Positions 9,954 to 19,961 of a stretch of DNA of 64,000 nt are shown here, in pieces. The notes under the pieces were generated by a model, which saw nothing but the letters and a program-made list of their open reading frames with translations, made no database searches and was not told the DNA's origin. How positions within the stretch are numbered: the stretch's first letter is position 1; each line of letters starts with the position of its first letter. Location: contig CABYCL010000001.1 of NCBI GenBank assembly GCA_902517505.1, positions 29,006 through 93,005 of the forward strand, written 5' to 3'. The DNA is from an uncultured SAR86 cluster bacterium (GTDB lineage: Bacteria > Pseudomonadota > Gammaproteobacteria > Magnimaribacterales > D2472). A program made the translations under genes and the position numbers.

Positions 9954-11281
9954 TACCTCTTCTGCTTATTATATTAATCTGTACAGCATTGTTAGTAGGA
10001 TATCCTGTAGCTTTTACTCTGGCCGGAGTATCAATTTTATTTGCATTAATTTGTGTTCCTTTTGGAATATTTGATCCTACTATTTTTAAAAGCATCCCTA
10101 TTAGAATCTTTGGAATTATGAATAATGTGACACTTCTAGCAGTCCCATTATTTATTTTTATGGGAACTATTCTTGAAAGATCTGGAATTGCAGCAAAGAT
10201 GCTTGAAAATATGGCAGCAGCCTTCAGAAATACTAAAGGCGGTCTTTCAATATCAATTATTATAGTTGGAGCCCTGCTTGCAGCAAGCACCGGAATTGTT
10301 GGAGCAACAGTTGTAACAATGGGTCTAATGTCTTTGCCAATTTTAATTAATCAAGGATATGAAAAAAGCTTTTCTACTGGATTGGTGGCTTCGACAGGAA
10401 CCTTAGGGCAAATTATACCTCCATCGATTGCTCTGGTTTTGCTTGGAGATGTTATGTCCAATGCTTATCAAAGAGCTCAAAATGATATGGGTATATTTTC
10501 ACAACAAACTGTAACTGTAGGAGATCTTTTTATTGGTGCTATTGTTCCTGGAATAATGATATGCATTGGATATCTTATATATACAATTTATAAAAATAAT
10601 AACAATAAAAACATAAAGGCTAATTCAAATGGATTATCTATTGAGAAGATTGAATTATTTAAAACTCTTGTTCTTCCAATAATTTTAATTTTTCTCGTAC
10701 TTGGATCAATATTTGCAGGTATTGCAACACCAACAGAGGCAGCAGCTATTGGAGCTTTTGGTGCCTTAGTAATTGCATTAATAAATAGAAAAATAAATTT
10801 CAATTTTTTAAAGGAAACTTCAGAAAAAACTGCTGTTGTATCAACTATGATTTTTACTATTCTTATAGGAGCTTCAATTTTTTCGTTAATCTTTAGAGGA
10901 GTCGGTGGGGATGAGTTAATAAATCTTATTTTTAACTCGCTTCCTGGTGGTTCATATACTGCCCTTATCTTTGTCTTGCTAGTAATATTTTTTTTAGGGT
11001 TCATCTTAGACTTTATAGAGATTTGTTATGTAATAGTTCCTTTAATTGCACCGCCTCTTTTGATGATGGGCTTTGATCCAGTTTGGTTGGCTATACTTTT
11101 TGCTATTAACTTACAAACCTCATTTTTAACACCGCCATTTGGGTTCTCATTGTTTTATTTGAGAGGAGTTGCAGATGAAAGTATTCAAACTTCAGAAATC
11201 TATAGTGGCGTAATACCTTTTATCATAATTCAGCTATTAATACTTTTAATAGTAATAATTTTTCCTATTTTAGTTTTATAA
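9944..11281 (+). CDS. TRAP transporter large permease (DctM)
   Basis: GVATPTEAAAIGAFGAL-type and IGAIVPG motifs; start at MEIIPLLL preferred over 9818. Confidence 0.92.
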   Translation: MEIIPLLLIILICTALLVGYPVAFTLAGVSILFALICVPFGIFDPTIFKSIPIRIFGIMNNVTLLAVPLFIFMGTILERSGIAAKMLENMAAAFRNTKGGLSISIIIVGALLAASTGIVGATVVTMGLMSLPILINQGYEKSFSTGLVASTGTLGQIIPPSIALVLLGDVMSNAYQRAQNDMGIFSQQTVTVGDLFIGAIVPGIMICIGYLIYTIYKNNNNKNIKANSNGLSIEKIELFKTLVLPIILIFLVLGSIFAGIATPTEAAAIGAFGALVIALINRKINFNFLKETSEKTAVVSTMIFTILIGASIFSLIFRGVGGDELINLIFNSLPGGSYTALIFVLLVIFFLGFILDFIEICYVIVPLIAPPLLMMGFDPVWLAILFAINLQTSFLTPPFGFSLFYLRGVADESIQTSEIYSGVIPFIIIQLLILLIVIIFPILVL

Positions 11282-11361
11282 ATTTAAGCAATTTTCCAAA
11301 ATTCTAGCGTGGTTTTATTAATATTGCTTTCCAAACATAGTTCCACCTCAGATTGATAGAA

Positions 11362-12327
11362 TTATCCTAAACCAGCATTATTTTTTTCAAGTGCCCTCTC
11401 AGCTCTGTAGCTAGAACGAACCATGGGACCTGAAACAACTTCAAGAAATCCTTTTTGTAATCCAATCTTTCTGTATTTCTCAAATTCCTCCGGAGTTACC
11501 CATCTTTCTATTGGATGGTGATTCCTTGTTGGTCTTAAATATTGCCCAATAGTTAATATATCGACCTTGTTTTCTATAAGATCATCCATTGTCTGTTCTA
11601 TTTCATCATCTGTCTCACCAAGACCAAGAATAATACTTGTTTTGGTAAGTACTGATGGATTAATGCGTTTTGATTCTGAAAGAACATCTAGTGTTTGTTG
11701 ATAACCTGCTCTGATATCTCTAACTTGGTGCGTAAGTCTCTTAACTGTTTCAATATTTTGGGCAAAAACTTCTAGTCCACAATTTACTAAAGTATCGATA
11801 GATGAAGATAAACCTTTAAAATCTGGAGTTAAGGCTTCTACTGCAGTATTTGGATTTAATTCTTTAATTAATTTTACAGTATCAGCAAAATGTTGAGCTC
11901 CACCATCAGGAAGATCATCTCTATTAACAGAAGTAAGCACAACATATTTTAATTTCATTATCTGAACTGCTTTTGCAGTATTCATTGGTTCATCTTTATC
12001 TAACCATCCATTTGGGTTGCCAGTATCAACAGAACAAAACTTACACGCTCTTGTACAAACAGATCCCATCAACATAAAAGTCGCTGTTCCTGCAGACCAA
12101 CATTCACTTATATTTGGGCAATGTGCCTCCTCGCAAACTGTATAAAGCTGCTTGGTTTGAACCTGTTCTTTTACTTTATGAAAGTTTGGATTAAATTCAG
12201 CTTTTACTTTGAGCCAGCTAGGTTTCTTAGGTGTTGGAATATCAGCATACTTGTTAAATTTTTGACCGTTTTTGATAGCCTTGATGCCATCTCTATTGGT
12301 TATCTTTGTTGTAGTAATTATTTCCAT
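11362..12327 (-). CDS. lipA: Lipoyl synthase
   Basis: [28 protein letters not shown] radical SAM motifs. Confidence 0.96.
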   Translation of the reverse strand: MEIITTTKITNRDGIKAIKNGQKFNKYADIPTPKKPSWLKVKAEFNPNFHKVKEQVQTKQLYTVCEEAHCPNISECWSAGTATFMLMGSVCTRACKFCSVDTGNPNGWLDKDEPMNTAKAVQIMKLKYVVLTSVNRDDLPDGGAQHFADTVKLIKELNPNTAVEALTPDFKGLSSSIDTLVNCGLEVFAQNIETVKRLTHQVRDIRAGYQQTLDVLSESKRINPSVLTKTSIILGLGETDDEIEQTMDDLIENKVDILTIGQYLRPTRNHHPIERWVTPEEFEKYRKIGLQKGFLEVVSGPMVRSSYRAERALEKNNAGLG

Positions 12328-12329
12328 TA

Positions 12330-12932
12330 TTAAAAAATATTTCTTAGTAAATCTATTACTAATTTCTCTAATTGTAATTTAGATATATCTTTATTTAAAT
12401 CTTTTATCTGTGTGACCTCAAGTCCTTCATAGCCACATGGATTTATTTGTTTGAATGGTGATAAGTCCATATCAAAATTTATACTAATGCCATGGTAGGT
12501 TTTTCCTTTTGAAATTCTTAAACCAATAGAGGCAATTTTCTTTTTATCTACATACACTCCTGGCGCACCCTCAACAAAATTACAATTAATTGAAACTTGT
12601 TTAAGCAAATCTTTTACAAAATTTTGAATGGTTAAAACCAATTTCTTTGGGCTAAAGTCTAATTTTTTTATATCAAGTAAGAAATATATAACTAGTTGAC
12701 CAGGCCCATGATAGGTTACCTCTCCTCCTCTATCTGATTGAACAACTGGAATCTCTTTTGCATTTAAGATGTGACTTCTGTCTGCTGCTGTTCCTAGGGT
12801 GAATATAGGCGGGTGTTCAAGCAACCAAATTTCATTAGTGAAATTCTCACTTTGTATATGAGATTTCATTAAATCTAATGTTTCATGGTAATTAACAACA
12901 CCAAAAGATTTGAAAGTTAAGTCTTCAAGCAC
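12330..12932 (-). CDS. lipB: Octanoyltransferase
   Basis: [29 protein letters not shown] motifs. Confidence 0.95.
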   Translation of the reverse strand: MLEDLTFKSFGVVNYHETLDLMKSHIQSENFTNEIWLLEHPPIFTLGTAADRSHILNAKEIPVVQSDRGGEVTYHGPGQLVIYFLLDIKKLDFSPKKLVLTIQNFVKDLLKQVSINCNFVEGAPGVYVDKKKIASIGLRISKGKTYHGISINFDMDLSPFKQINPCGYEGLEVTQIKDLNKDISKLQLEKLVIDLLRNIF

Positions 12933-14017
12933 TATTTGTTTCTTGATTCAATGAATGCATCTTCAGAGATTTGATGATAGGCGGATACATTATTCTTAAA
13001 TTTTAGATATGAATCATATACCTTCTCAATAGATTCATCTTCTTTAGCTAAATCATCGAGAATCTTATTAGAAATCTTTCTAAATTCTTCTATTACATCA
13101 TCTGGCAATCTTCTTAGTTCTACACCATGCACTTCTACTAACTCAGTTAATGCTTGATTGTTTTTTGCTAAGTATTCATCAAGCATATCTTGATTGACTG
13201 CTTTGGAAGCAGTTTCAATAATAACTTGAAGGTGTTTTGGTAAAGAATTCCAAGCATCCATATTAATCAATAGTTCTAACATTGGGCCAGGCTCATGCCA
13301 TCCTGGATAATAATAATATTTTGCAGCTTGATGAAAGCCAAAGGTAAGGTCATTATAAGGCCCAACCCACTCCGTTGCGTCAATAACACCTGTTTGAAGT
13401 GCTGTGAAAAGTTCTCCACCAGGAAGTGTAACCGGAATGCCTCCAGCTTCTTTTAGAACCTCTCCGCCTATTCCAGGTATTCTCATTTTGAGTCCTTTTA
13501 TGTCTTCGAGAGAATTAATTTCTTTATTAAACCAACCAAACATTTGGGTCCCTGTATTTCCTGCAGGAATTGGATAAATATTAAAGGGAGCATATATTTC
13601 TCTCCATAATTCTAGGCCTCCACCCCTATTGACCCATGCATTAATTTCATCAGCTGTTAACCCAAATGGAACACTAGTAAAAAATTGAGCTGCGGGAACT
13701 TTGCCCTTCCAAAAATATCCTCCACTGTGTCCCATCTGATGAGATCCGCTAGATACAGCATCAAATACACCAAATGCGGGAACTTGCTCTTCTGCACCAT
13801 AAACAGTGATCTTCATTTGTCCATCACTCATCTCTTCAACTAAATCTGCAATTCTTTCAGGAGCCATTCCTAGACCAGGATAGTTTTTAGGCCAAGATGT
13901 AACTAAGCGCCAATTGAATGTTTCTTCTATATCAGTTGATGTCTCTATTGTGCTGTCCATATCATTTGAACAACCAGCTATTAAAATTATTAGAGGCAAT
14001 AAAATAAATTTCTTCAT
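12932..14017 (-). CDS. TRAP transporter substrate-binding lipoprotein (DctP family)
   Basis: Lipobox IAGCS, WRLVTSWPKNYPGLG, MRIPGIGGEVLKEAGG, AATEWVGPYND-type motifs; internal start MKKFILLP. Confidence 0.9.
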   Translation of the reverse strand: MKKFILLPLIILIAGCSNDMDSTIETSTDIEETFNWRLVTSWPKNYPGLGMAPERIADLVEEMSDGQMKITVYGAEEQVPAFGVFDAVSSGSHQMGHSGGYFWKGKVPAAQFFTSVPFGLTADEINAWVNRGGGLELWREIYAPFNIYPIPAGNTGTQMFGWFNKEINSLEDIKGLKMRIPGIGGEVLKEAGGIPVTLPGGELFTALQTGVIDATEWVGPYNDLTFGFHQAAKYYYYPGWHEPGPMLELLINMDAWNSLPKHLQVIIETASKAVNQDMLDEYLAKNNQALTELVEVHGVELRRLPDDVIEEFRKISNKILDDLAKEDESIEKVYDSYLKFKNNVSAYHQISEDAFIESRNK

Positions 14018-16191
14018 TATAATTTTTCCAGATTTGCGTATGCCATCACCAACCATTTTGTTCCTGAATTATCAAAGTTTACTTGAACCCTTGCAGACTC
14101 CCCTGAACCTTCATAATTTAAAACAATGCCTTCTCCAAATTTTTTATGCTGGACTTTTTGGCCAAGTGCTATTCCAATCTCCTCCTCAAATTCGATTTTT
14201 GTATCTCTAAAGTCCTTTCTATTATAAGGAATATTGGTTTGTGCTCTAGGTCTTATTTCATTTATAAGGTCTTTAGGTATTTCCCTTAAAAATCTTGAGG
14301 GCGGGTTAAAAGTGTCTGTCCCATGGAGTCTTCTTGATTCTGCATGAGTTATGTATAGCTTTTCCATAGCTCTTGTTACTGCAACATAACAAAGCCTTCT
14401 TTCTTCTTCTAATTGTGAAGCGCTCTCCATTGATCTCCCATGAGGAAATAAGCTTTCTTCAAGACCTGTGATAAGAACCAATTTAAATTCTAATCCCTTA
14501 GCTGAATGCATTGTCATTAGCTGTGCTGCATCATCATGCTCTGAGGCCTGCCTATCTCCTGAGTCTAAGGAAATAATATCTAAGTAATTTTCAGCTATCT
14601 CAAAATTAGTTTTATCTTCTTTAATACTTTGTTCAAAGTTCTTAGTTGCGGTTATTAACTCTTCTAAGTTTTCTGTTCTAGTCTTACCCTTTTCACCTGG
14701 TTCTTTAGCATGATATGCATATAACCCTGATTCCTTAATAATTAATTCCATTAGTTCTGATAAAAGATTTTCTTCAATAAATGATTTGCATCCGGCAATA
14801 AATTCTAAATAGTCTCTTAGCCCAGCACCACCTCTTCCGGATATTGATCCCTCGTCTATTAATTTTGCTGATGCTTTAATATACGAAATATTATATTGCT
14901 TGGCTGTATATCTTATTTTTGCAAGGGTTTTTTCTCCTGCTCCTCTGGTAGGATTAGAGATTGACCTTTCAAAAGATGGATTATCATTATTATTAAAAAT
15001 AACTCTCAAATAAGCTATAGCATTCTTAATTTCCAATCTTTCATAAAAGCGAAGGCCTCCATATATTCTATAAGGGATACTAACCCTCAATAATGCCTCT
15101 TCTATTGCTCTTGATTGTGCATTTGATCTGTAAAGAACTGCTGTTTCTTGGTATGCACCTCCGCCATTCATCCATTCATTTAGAACATCAGCAACAAATC
15201 TAGCTTCATCTTGTTCGTTATATGCCTGGTATAAAACTATCTGCTCACCTTCTTTCTTTTCTGTCCAAAGATTTTTACCAAGCCTATCTTTGTTATTGTC
15301 TATGAGAGCATTTGCAGCATTAAGGATAATATCTGTTGATCTGTAGTTTTGTTCCAGCCTTACTACTTCTGTAGCCTTAAAGTCTTCAGTAAATGAATTA
15401 ACATGCTCAACTTTTGCTCCTCTCCATCCATATATTGACTGATCATCATCTCCAACCGCAGTAATGTTAGTTTTATCAGAGGTTATTTCTTGAAGCCATT
15501 TATACTGAATAGTATTTGTATCTTGAAACTCGTCTATTAATATAGATTGAAACCTCGTTTGGAAAAAAGTTTTTACAGAAGGTGAAGTTTTAATTGTTTC
15601 ATAAGATTTTAGAAGAAGTTCTCCAAAATCTACTAAGTGATCTCTTTGGCATACCTCCTGATACTCTTTATATATTTTGCTAACCGTTTCAGTATAAAAA
15701 TCGCCTTTATCATCAATATCTTTAAATCTTAAGCCATCATCTTTCCATGTATTTATTTGCCATTGTGTTTGTCTGGATGGCCATGTTGATTCATCTAAAT
15801 TCAACTCTTTGGAAATCCTTTTGATTATTCTTAGTTGGTCATCCGAGTCTATGATGGTGAATCCACTAGATAAACCAGCCTCTTTATAAAATCTTTTTAG
15901 CAATTTATGAGACAGTCCATGAAAAGTTCCAACCCATGAATCCAAAATAGGAGCTTTTAATAAAGATTCAATTCTAGAACGCATTTCGTTTGCAGCCTTA
16001 TTAGTAAAAGTTACAGCCATAACTGAGGATGGGCTTCTTCCAAGAGCTTCCACTTCCCAAGCAATTTTATGAACTAGAACTCTTGTTTTTCCAGAACCTG
16101 CTCCAGCTAAAACTAGAAGATGCTGCTTTTCAGAAGTAACAGCCTTTCTTTGTTCTTCGTTTAAATTATCTAAAATATGAGATACATCCAT
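14017..16191 (-). CDS. uvrD: DNA helicase II (UvrD/PcrA)
   Basis: LAGAGSGKTRVL, VGDDDQSIYGWRGA, QNYRST, MTMHSAKGLEF motifs. Confidence 0.94.
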   Translation of the reverse strand: MDVSHILDNLNEEQRKAVTSEKQHLLVLAGAGSGKTRVLVHKIAWEVEALGRSPSSVMAVTFTNKAANEMRSRIESLLKAPILDSWVGTFHGLSHKLLKRFYKEAGLSSGFTIIDSDDQLRIIKRISKELNLDESTWPSRQTQWQINTWKDDGLRFKDIDDKGDFYTETVSKIYKEYQEVCQRDHLVDFGELLLKSYETIKTSPSVKTFFQTRFQSILIDEFQDTNTIQYKWLQEITSDKTNITAVGDDDQSIYGWRGAKVEHVNSFTEDFKATEVVRLEQNYRSTDIILNAANALIDNNKDRLGKNLWTEKKEGEQIVLYQAYNEQDEARFVADVLNEWMNGGGAYQETAVLYRSNAQSRAIEEALLRVSIPYRIYGGLRFYERLEIKNAIAYLRVIFNNNDNPSFERSISNPTRGAGEKTLAKIRYTAKQYNISYIKASAKLIDEGSISGRGGAGLRDYLEFIAGCKSFIEENLLSELMELIIKESGLYAYHAKEPGEKGKTRTENLEELITATKNFEQSIKEDKTNFEIAENYLDIISLDSGDRQASEHDDAAQLMTMHSAKGLEFKLVLITGLEESLFPHGRSMESASQLEEERRLCYVAVTRAMEKLYITHAESRRLHGTDTFNPPSRFLREIPKDLINEIRPRAQTNIPYNRKDFRDTKIEFEEEIGIALGQKVQHKKFGEGIVLNYEGSGESARVQVNFDNSGTKWLVMAYANLEKL

Positions 16192-16233
16192 TTAGGGATT
16201 CATTTTTTTGTTTAAGTTAGATATTCTAACCTT

Positions 16234-17079
16234 ATGTCGACAAAATTATTGAGACAAATTAAAAATTCACTTCCTGATTTAAGAAAATCTGAAAAAACTG
16301 TTGGGGAGTTCATCTTAAAAGATCCAAAGTCAGTTATTACAATGAAAACTGCTGAAGCATCTGAGGCTATGGGTATAAGTGAACCGACTTTGATAAGATT
16401 TTGTAAAGCAATTGGATTTTCAGGCTTTCAGGAACTAAAAATAAATCTTTCTCAACAGCTCGCTGCTGACGATTATTTCGTTATGTATGAAATAAATGAA
16501 GATGACTCAATTCACGAACTTTGTGAAAAAGTCTTTGATACAACTATTAGTGAAATTTTGAATGTTCGTTCTCAAATTGATCAAGCAGTCCTTGAAAATG
16601 CAATTGAATTATTGGTTAATGCAGAAAGAGTAGAATTTTATGCGTTTGGAGGTTCTGCTCCCGTTGCAATGGATGGGCAACACAAATTTTTTAGACTTAA
16701 AATTCCTTCATCTTATATATCTGATCCACATCTTCAATTTATGTCAGCTAACTCACTAGAGAAAAATGATGTAGTTGTTGCTATTTCACAGTCGGGAACT
16801 ACTTCTGCATTAATAGATAGTGTAAAAATTGTTCGTAAAAATGGAGTTAAAGTTATTGGAATAATGCCAGGAGATACGCCGCTAGCAAATATCTGTGATT
16901 TTCCATTAACAATTAACGTAGGGATAAATAACAGAATATCTAAGCCTTTAACTTCAAGAATTGCCTATACAGCAATCATTGATGTCCTAACAATGGGAGT
17001 TGCTCAGTTAAAACCAGAAGCACAAGATCATCTATACAATATCGCTGATAGTCAGAGATCGTTAAAAGTGGACAATTAA
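16234..17079 (+). CDS. MurR/RpiR-family regulator with SIS domain (HexR-like)
   Basis: EPTLIRFCKAIGFSGFQELK HTH; SQSGTT SIS motif. Confidence 0.85.
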   Translation: MSTKLLRQIKNSLPDLRKSEKTVGEFILKDPKSVITMKTAEASEAMGISEPTLIRFCKAIGFSGFQELKINLSQQLAADDYFVMYEINEDDSIHELCEKVFDTTISEILNVRSQIDQAVLENAIELLVNAERVEFYAFGGSAPVAMDGQHKFFRLKIPSSYISDPHLQFMSANSLEKNDVVVAISQSGTTSALIDSVKIVRKNGVKVIGIMPGDTPLANICDFPLTINVGINNRISKPLTSRIAYTAIIDVLTMGVAQLKPEAQDHLYNIADSQRSLKVDN

Positions 17080-17124
17080 AGGCGCTATGAATGATAAAAT
17101 TTAAATATTAATTCCGGAGAAAAA

Positions 17125-17541
17125 ATGAGTGAAGAAATCAAGAAATTTTTTACAACCTATACCGACTTTGTAACTAAAGTAACTAGTGATCCAAGTATTA
17201 ATTTAGAGGACCTTAAAAAAAGTTTTGAAGAAATTGAAAAAAATTCAGATATAAAAACACCTCGGCTTCTTACTGCGGCACTGGGTCTTGGAAGTGAAAC
17301 TGGTGAATTTGTAGAAATCGTAAAAAAAATGTTTTTACAAGGAAAGCCTCCCTCAGAAGACAATATATTTCATATGAAAAGAGAACTTGGAGATATCATG
17401 TGGTACTGGGTTACAGCATGTGCTGCTCTAAACCTAGATCCATATGAAGTAATAAGTGAGAATCAAGAAAAGCTAGCTGCTAGGTATGGAGAAAAATTTG
17501 AAGTTGGAAGAAGTGAGGTTAGAAAAGAAGGAGATTTATAA
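17125..17541 (+). CDS. MazG-like nucleotide pyrophosphohydrolase domain protein
   Basis: GLGSETGEFVEIVKK, RELGDIMWY. Confidence 0.8.
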   Translation: MSEEIKKFFTTYTDFVTKVTSDPSINLEDLKKSFEEIEKNSDIKTPRLLTAALGLGSETGEFVEIVKKMFLQGKPPSEDNIFHMKRELGDIMWYWVTACAALNLDPYEVISENQEKLAARYGEKFEVGRSEVRKEGDL

Positions 17542-17551
17542 TTAAATAAAT

Positions 17552-17914
17552 ATGTTAATCCTGCTATCAACTTTATATTTCATTTATGGTTTTATTCTTT
17601 TTTATACTTACCTAAAAGGATACAGCCTATTAAGGTATCTTCTAAAGAGAAAAAATATCAATGTGCAATTGTCGATAGAACTTATCTTTATTATTCTTTG
17701 TTCGTTAATTGTTTTTACATCTCAACCACTAAACTGGGCAGTTACTGTAATAATGATAATTCATATTTTTGGCGTTATTTGGATTATTACAAACCCAGAC
17801 AATTACTATGCTATGGCTGAAGATTCTTCCATCGATATAGACTCAATGGAAGTAGCTACGTCAATGATTGTCATTGGGATGGGAGTTTTCGTTTATTTCT
17901 CAAGAATAATTTAA
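17552..17914 (+). CDS. Hypothetical membrane protein
   Basis: Four predicted TM segments, intact ORF. Confidence 0.65.
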   Translation: MLILLSTLYFIYGFILFYTYLKGYSLLRYLLKRKNINVQLSIELIFIILCSLIVFTSQPLNWAVTVIMIIHIFGVIWIITNPDNYYAMAEDSSIDIDSMEVATSMIVIGMGVFVYFSRII

Positions 17915-18783
17915 ATAATTTCTTTTAATCTCTTATATAGGCTTGATGTATCCCACCTTCCCCCTCCAGCTTCTTGAATATCTTTGTAGTATTCGTTAAC
18001 AATTTTTGTTACATCTAAGTTAATGTTTGAGCCTTTGGCTTTATTAATAACTATATCTAAGTCTTTTCTCATTAAATCAACTGCAAAACCATGATTAAAT
18101 TCATCGTTTATCATTGTTTCCCACCTGTTTTCCATCTGCCATGATTGGGCAGCACCCTTAGAAATGACTTCAATAACTTCATCCGTTTTTAATCCAACTT
18201 TATCTGAAAAATTCATTGCCTCAGCAAGGCCTTGTAATAAGCCTGCTATACATATTTGATTAACCATTTTAGTTAACTGTCCTGCCCCACTTGAGCCCAT
18301 TAATTTTATAAACTTTGAATAGAGCTTAATAATATCTTTTATTTCTTTAAATGCTTTTTCATTACCTCCTGCCATAATTGAGAGCTGTCCTGATTTTGCA
18401 CCAGCCTCTCCACCTGATATAGGAGCGTCTATAAAATCTACTTCTTTTACATTTAGTAATTTATTTAATTCTAATGGAAGCTCTGAAGAGGTTGTTGTAT
18501 GGTCAATTACTATCATTCCAGGATTTATATGTTCAAGAATTCCATCTTTCCCACAAATAATATTTCTGACATCATTATCCTTTCCTACACAGAGAATTAA
18601 AACATCAGACCTATAAGTAATGTCTTTAAGTGAACTGCTTATATTGCCTTTATATTTCTTTACCCAGTCTTCAGACTTTTCAATTGAGCGATTAAATACT
18701 GAAACTTGATATTTCTTTGACAGATGTCCGGCCATAGGAAATCCCATTACGCCTAATCCAATAAAGCCAATGGCTTTGTTCAT
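17911..18783 (-). CDS. NAD-dependent beta-hydroxyacid dehydrogenase (3-hydroxyisobutyrate dehydrogenase family)
   Basis: IGFIGLGVMGFPMAGHL, DAPISGGEAGAKSG, GSSGAGQLTKMVNQ. Confidence 0.9.
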   Translation of the reverse strand: MNKAIGFIGLGVMGFPMAGHLSKKYQVSVFNRSIEKSEDWVKKYKGNISSSLKDITYRSDVLILCVGKDNDVRNIICGKDGILEHINPGMIVIDHTTTSSELPLELNKLLNVKEVDFIDAPISGGEAGAKSGQLSIMAGGNEKAFKEIKDIIKLYSKFIKLMGSSGAGQLTKMVNQICIAGLLQGLAEAMNFSDKVGLKTDEVIEVISKGAAQSWQMENRWETMINDEFNHGFAVDLMRKDLDIVINKAKGSNINLDVTKIVNEYYKDIQEAGGGRWDTSSLYKRLKEII

Positions 18784-18947
18784 ACGATAAAATCTTCTCT
18801 ATCTTTCTTAGCTGTTCTTTTGACACCGTCTTTTGTTTGATACTCAGATGTAATTCCTTTTGTGCCTTCAACATTTTTTAACAACAACATATATATTGCA
18901 GACATTACAATCCACATTATTGGAACTAATATTATGATCTCAAACAT
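18780..18947 (-). CDS. Small hypothetical membrane protein, 55 aa (not in ORF track)
   Basis: MFEIIILVPIMWIVMSAIYMLLLKNVEGTKGITSEYQTKDGVKRTAKKDREDFIV*; ATGA overlap with the downstream gene. Confidence 0.6.
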   Translation of the reverse strand: MFEIIILVPIMWIVMSAIYMLLLKNVEGTKGITSEYQTKDGVKRTAKKDREDFIV

Positions 18948-18958
18948 TTTTGTTAAGT

Positions 18959-19933
18959 TTAATTATCAATTTTAGTTTTAAATTCGCTATAAGCTTCTTC
19001 GTATTCGGATTTAATTCTTCCGACAAGATCGGCTACTGAAGGAGAATCTTTTATTCCACCTATGCCCTGACCAGATCCCCATATATCTTTCCATGCTTTT
19101 GAGTCTGTATTACCGCCTGAGCCAAAATTCATTGAAGATTTGTCAGCATCTGGAAGATCGTCTGGGTCTAAACCAGCATTTTTTATGGAGGGTTTTAGAT
19201 AGTTTCCTAAAACACCAGTAAACAATGAAGAATATACAATATCTTGAGCAGCACTTTCCTCTAACATTTTCTTATATTCAGGTTCAGCATTTGCTTCTTC
19301 AGTAGCAATAAATCTTGTTCCTAAATATGCAAAGTCAGCTCCTAATGCGATTGCAGATGCAACAGAGTGCCCATCACCAATTGATCCTGAAAGTATTACG
19401 GTTCCATCAAACCATTGTTTTACTTCTCTTACTAATGCAAATGGTGACAAAGTTCCAGCATGTCCGCCAGCACCTGCACAAACCAATATTAGACCATCAA
19501 CACCCTGCTCAGCTGCTTTTTGAGCGTGTCTTACACTAATAACATCGTGAAAAACTAATCCTCCATAACTATGAGCGGCTTCAACAACTTCAGAAGGCGG
19601 TCTTAATGAAGTAATAATTATTGGGACTTCATGCTTTACGCAGATTTCCATATCTTGCATTAATCTATCGTTTGAACCATGGCAGATTTGATTTACTGCA
19701 AATGGAGCCACCTTAGCTTCAGGATTTTGTTCTTGGAATTCTGCTAACTCTGTCTTAATTCTTATAATCCATTCCTCTAAGACATGTTGTGGTCTAGCAT
19801 TTAAAGCTGGGAAAGAGCCTATAATTCCTGCCTTACACTGAGCAATTACAAGATCTGGCCCCGAAACCAGGAAAAGAGGTGCGCCAATTACGGGCATAGA
19901 AATGTTATCTTTAATATGTTTTGGTATTGCCAA
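18959..19933 (-). CDS. Nitronate monooxygenase family protein
   Basis: MPVIGAPLFLVSGP, CAGAGGHAG, GADFAYLGTRFIAT. Confidence 0.9.
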   Translation of the reverse strand: MAIPKHIKDNISMPVIGAPLFLVSGPDLVIAQCKAGIIGSFPALNARPQHVLEEWIIRIKTELAEFQEQNPEAKVAPFAVNQICHGSNDRLMQDMEICVKHEVPIIITSLRPPSEVVEAAHSYGGLVFHDVISVRHAQKAAEQGVDGLILVCAGAGGHAGTLSPFALVREVKQWFDGTVILSGSIGDGHSVASAIALGADFAYLGTRFIATEEANAEPEYKKMLEESAAQDIVYSSLFTGVLGNYLKPSIKNAGLDPDDLPDADKSSMNFGSGGNTDSKAWKDIWGSGQGIGGIKDSPSVADLVGRIKSEYEEAYSEFKTKIDN

Positions 19934-19961
19934 TTTTATAACTCCTTTTAATTTTTATTAC

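Noticed and set aside
9886-11004. Minus-strand ORFs 9886-10290 and 10588-11004
   Set aside because: Antisense shadows of the DctM permease reading frame; low-complexity composition without recognisable domains.
18692-18874. 60-aa ORF on the minus strand
   Set aside because: Overlaps the better-supported 18780-18947 membrane ORF and the dehydrogenase start in another frame.
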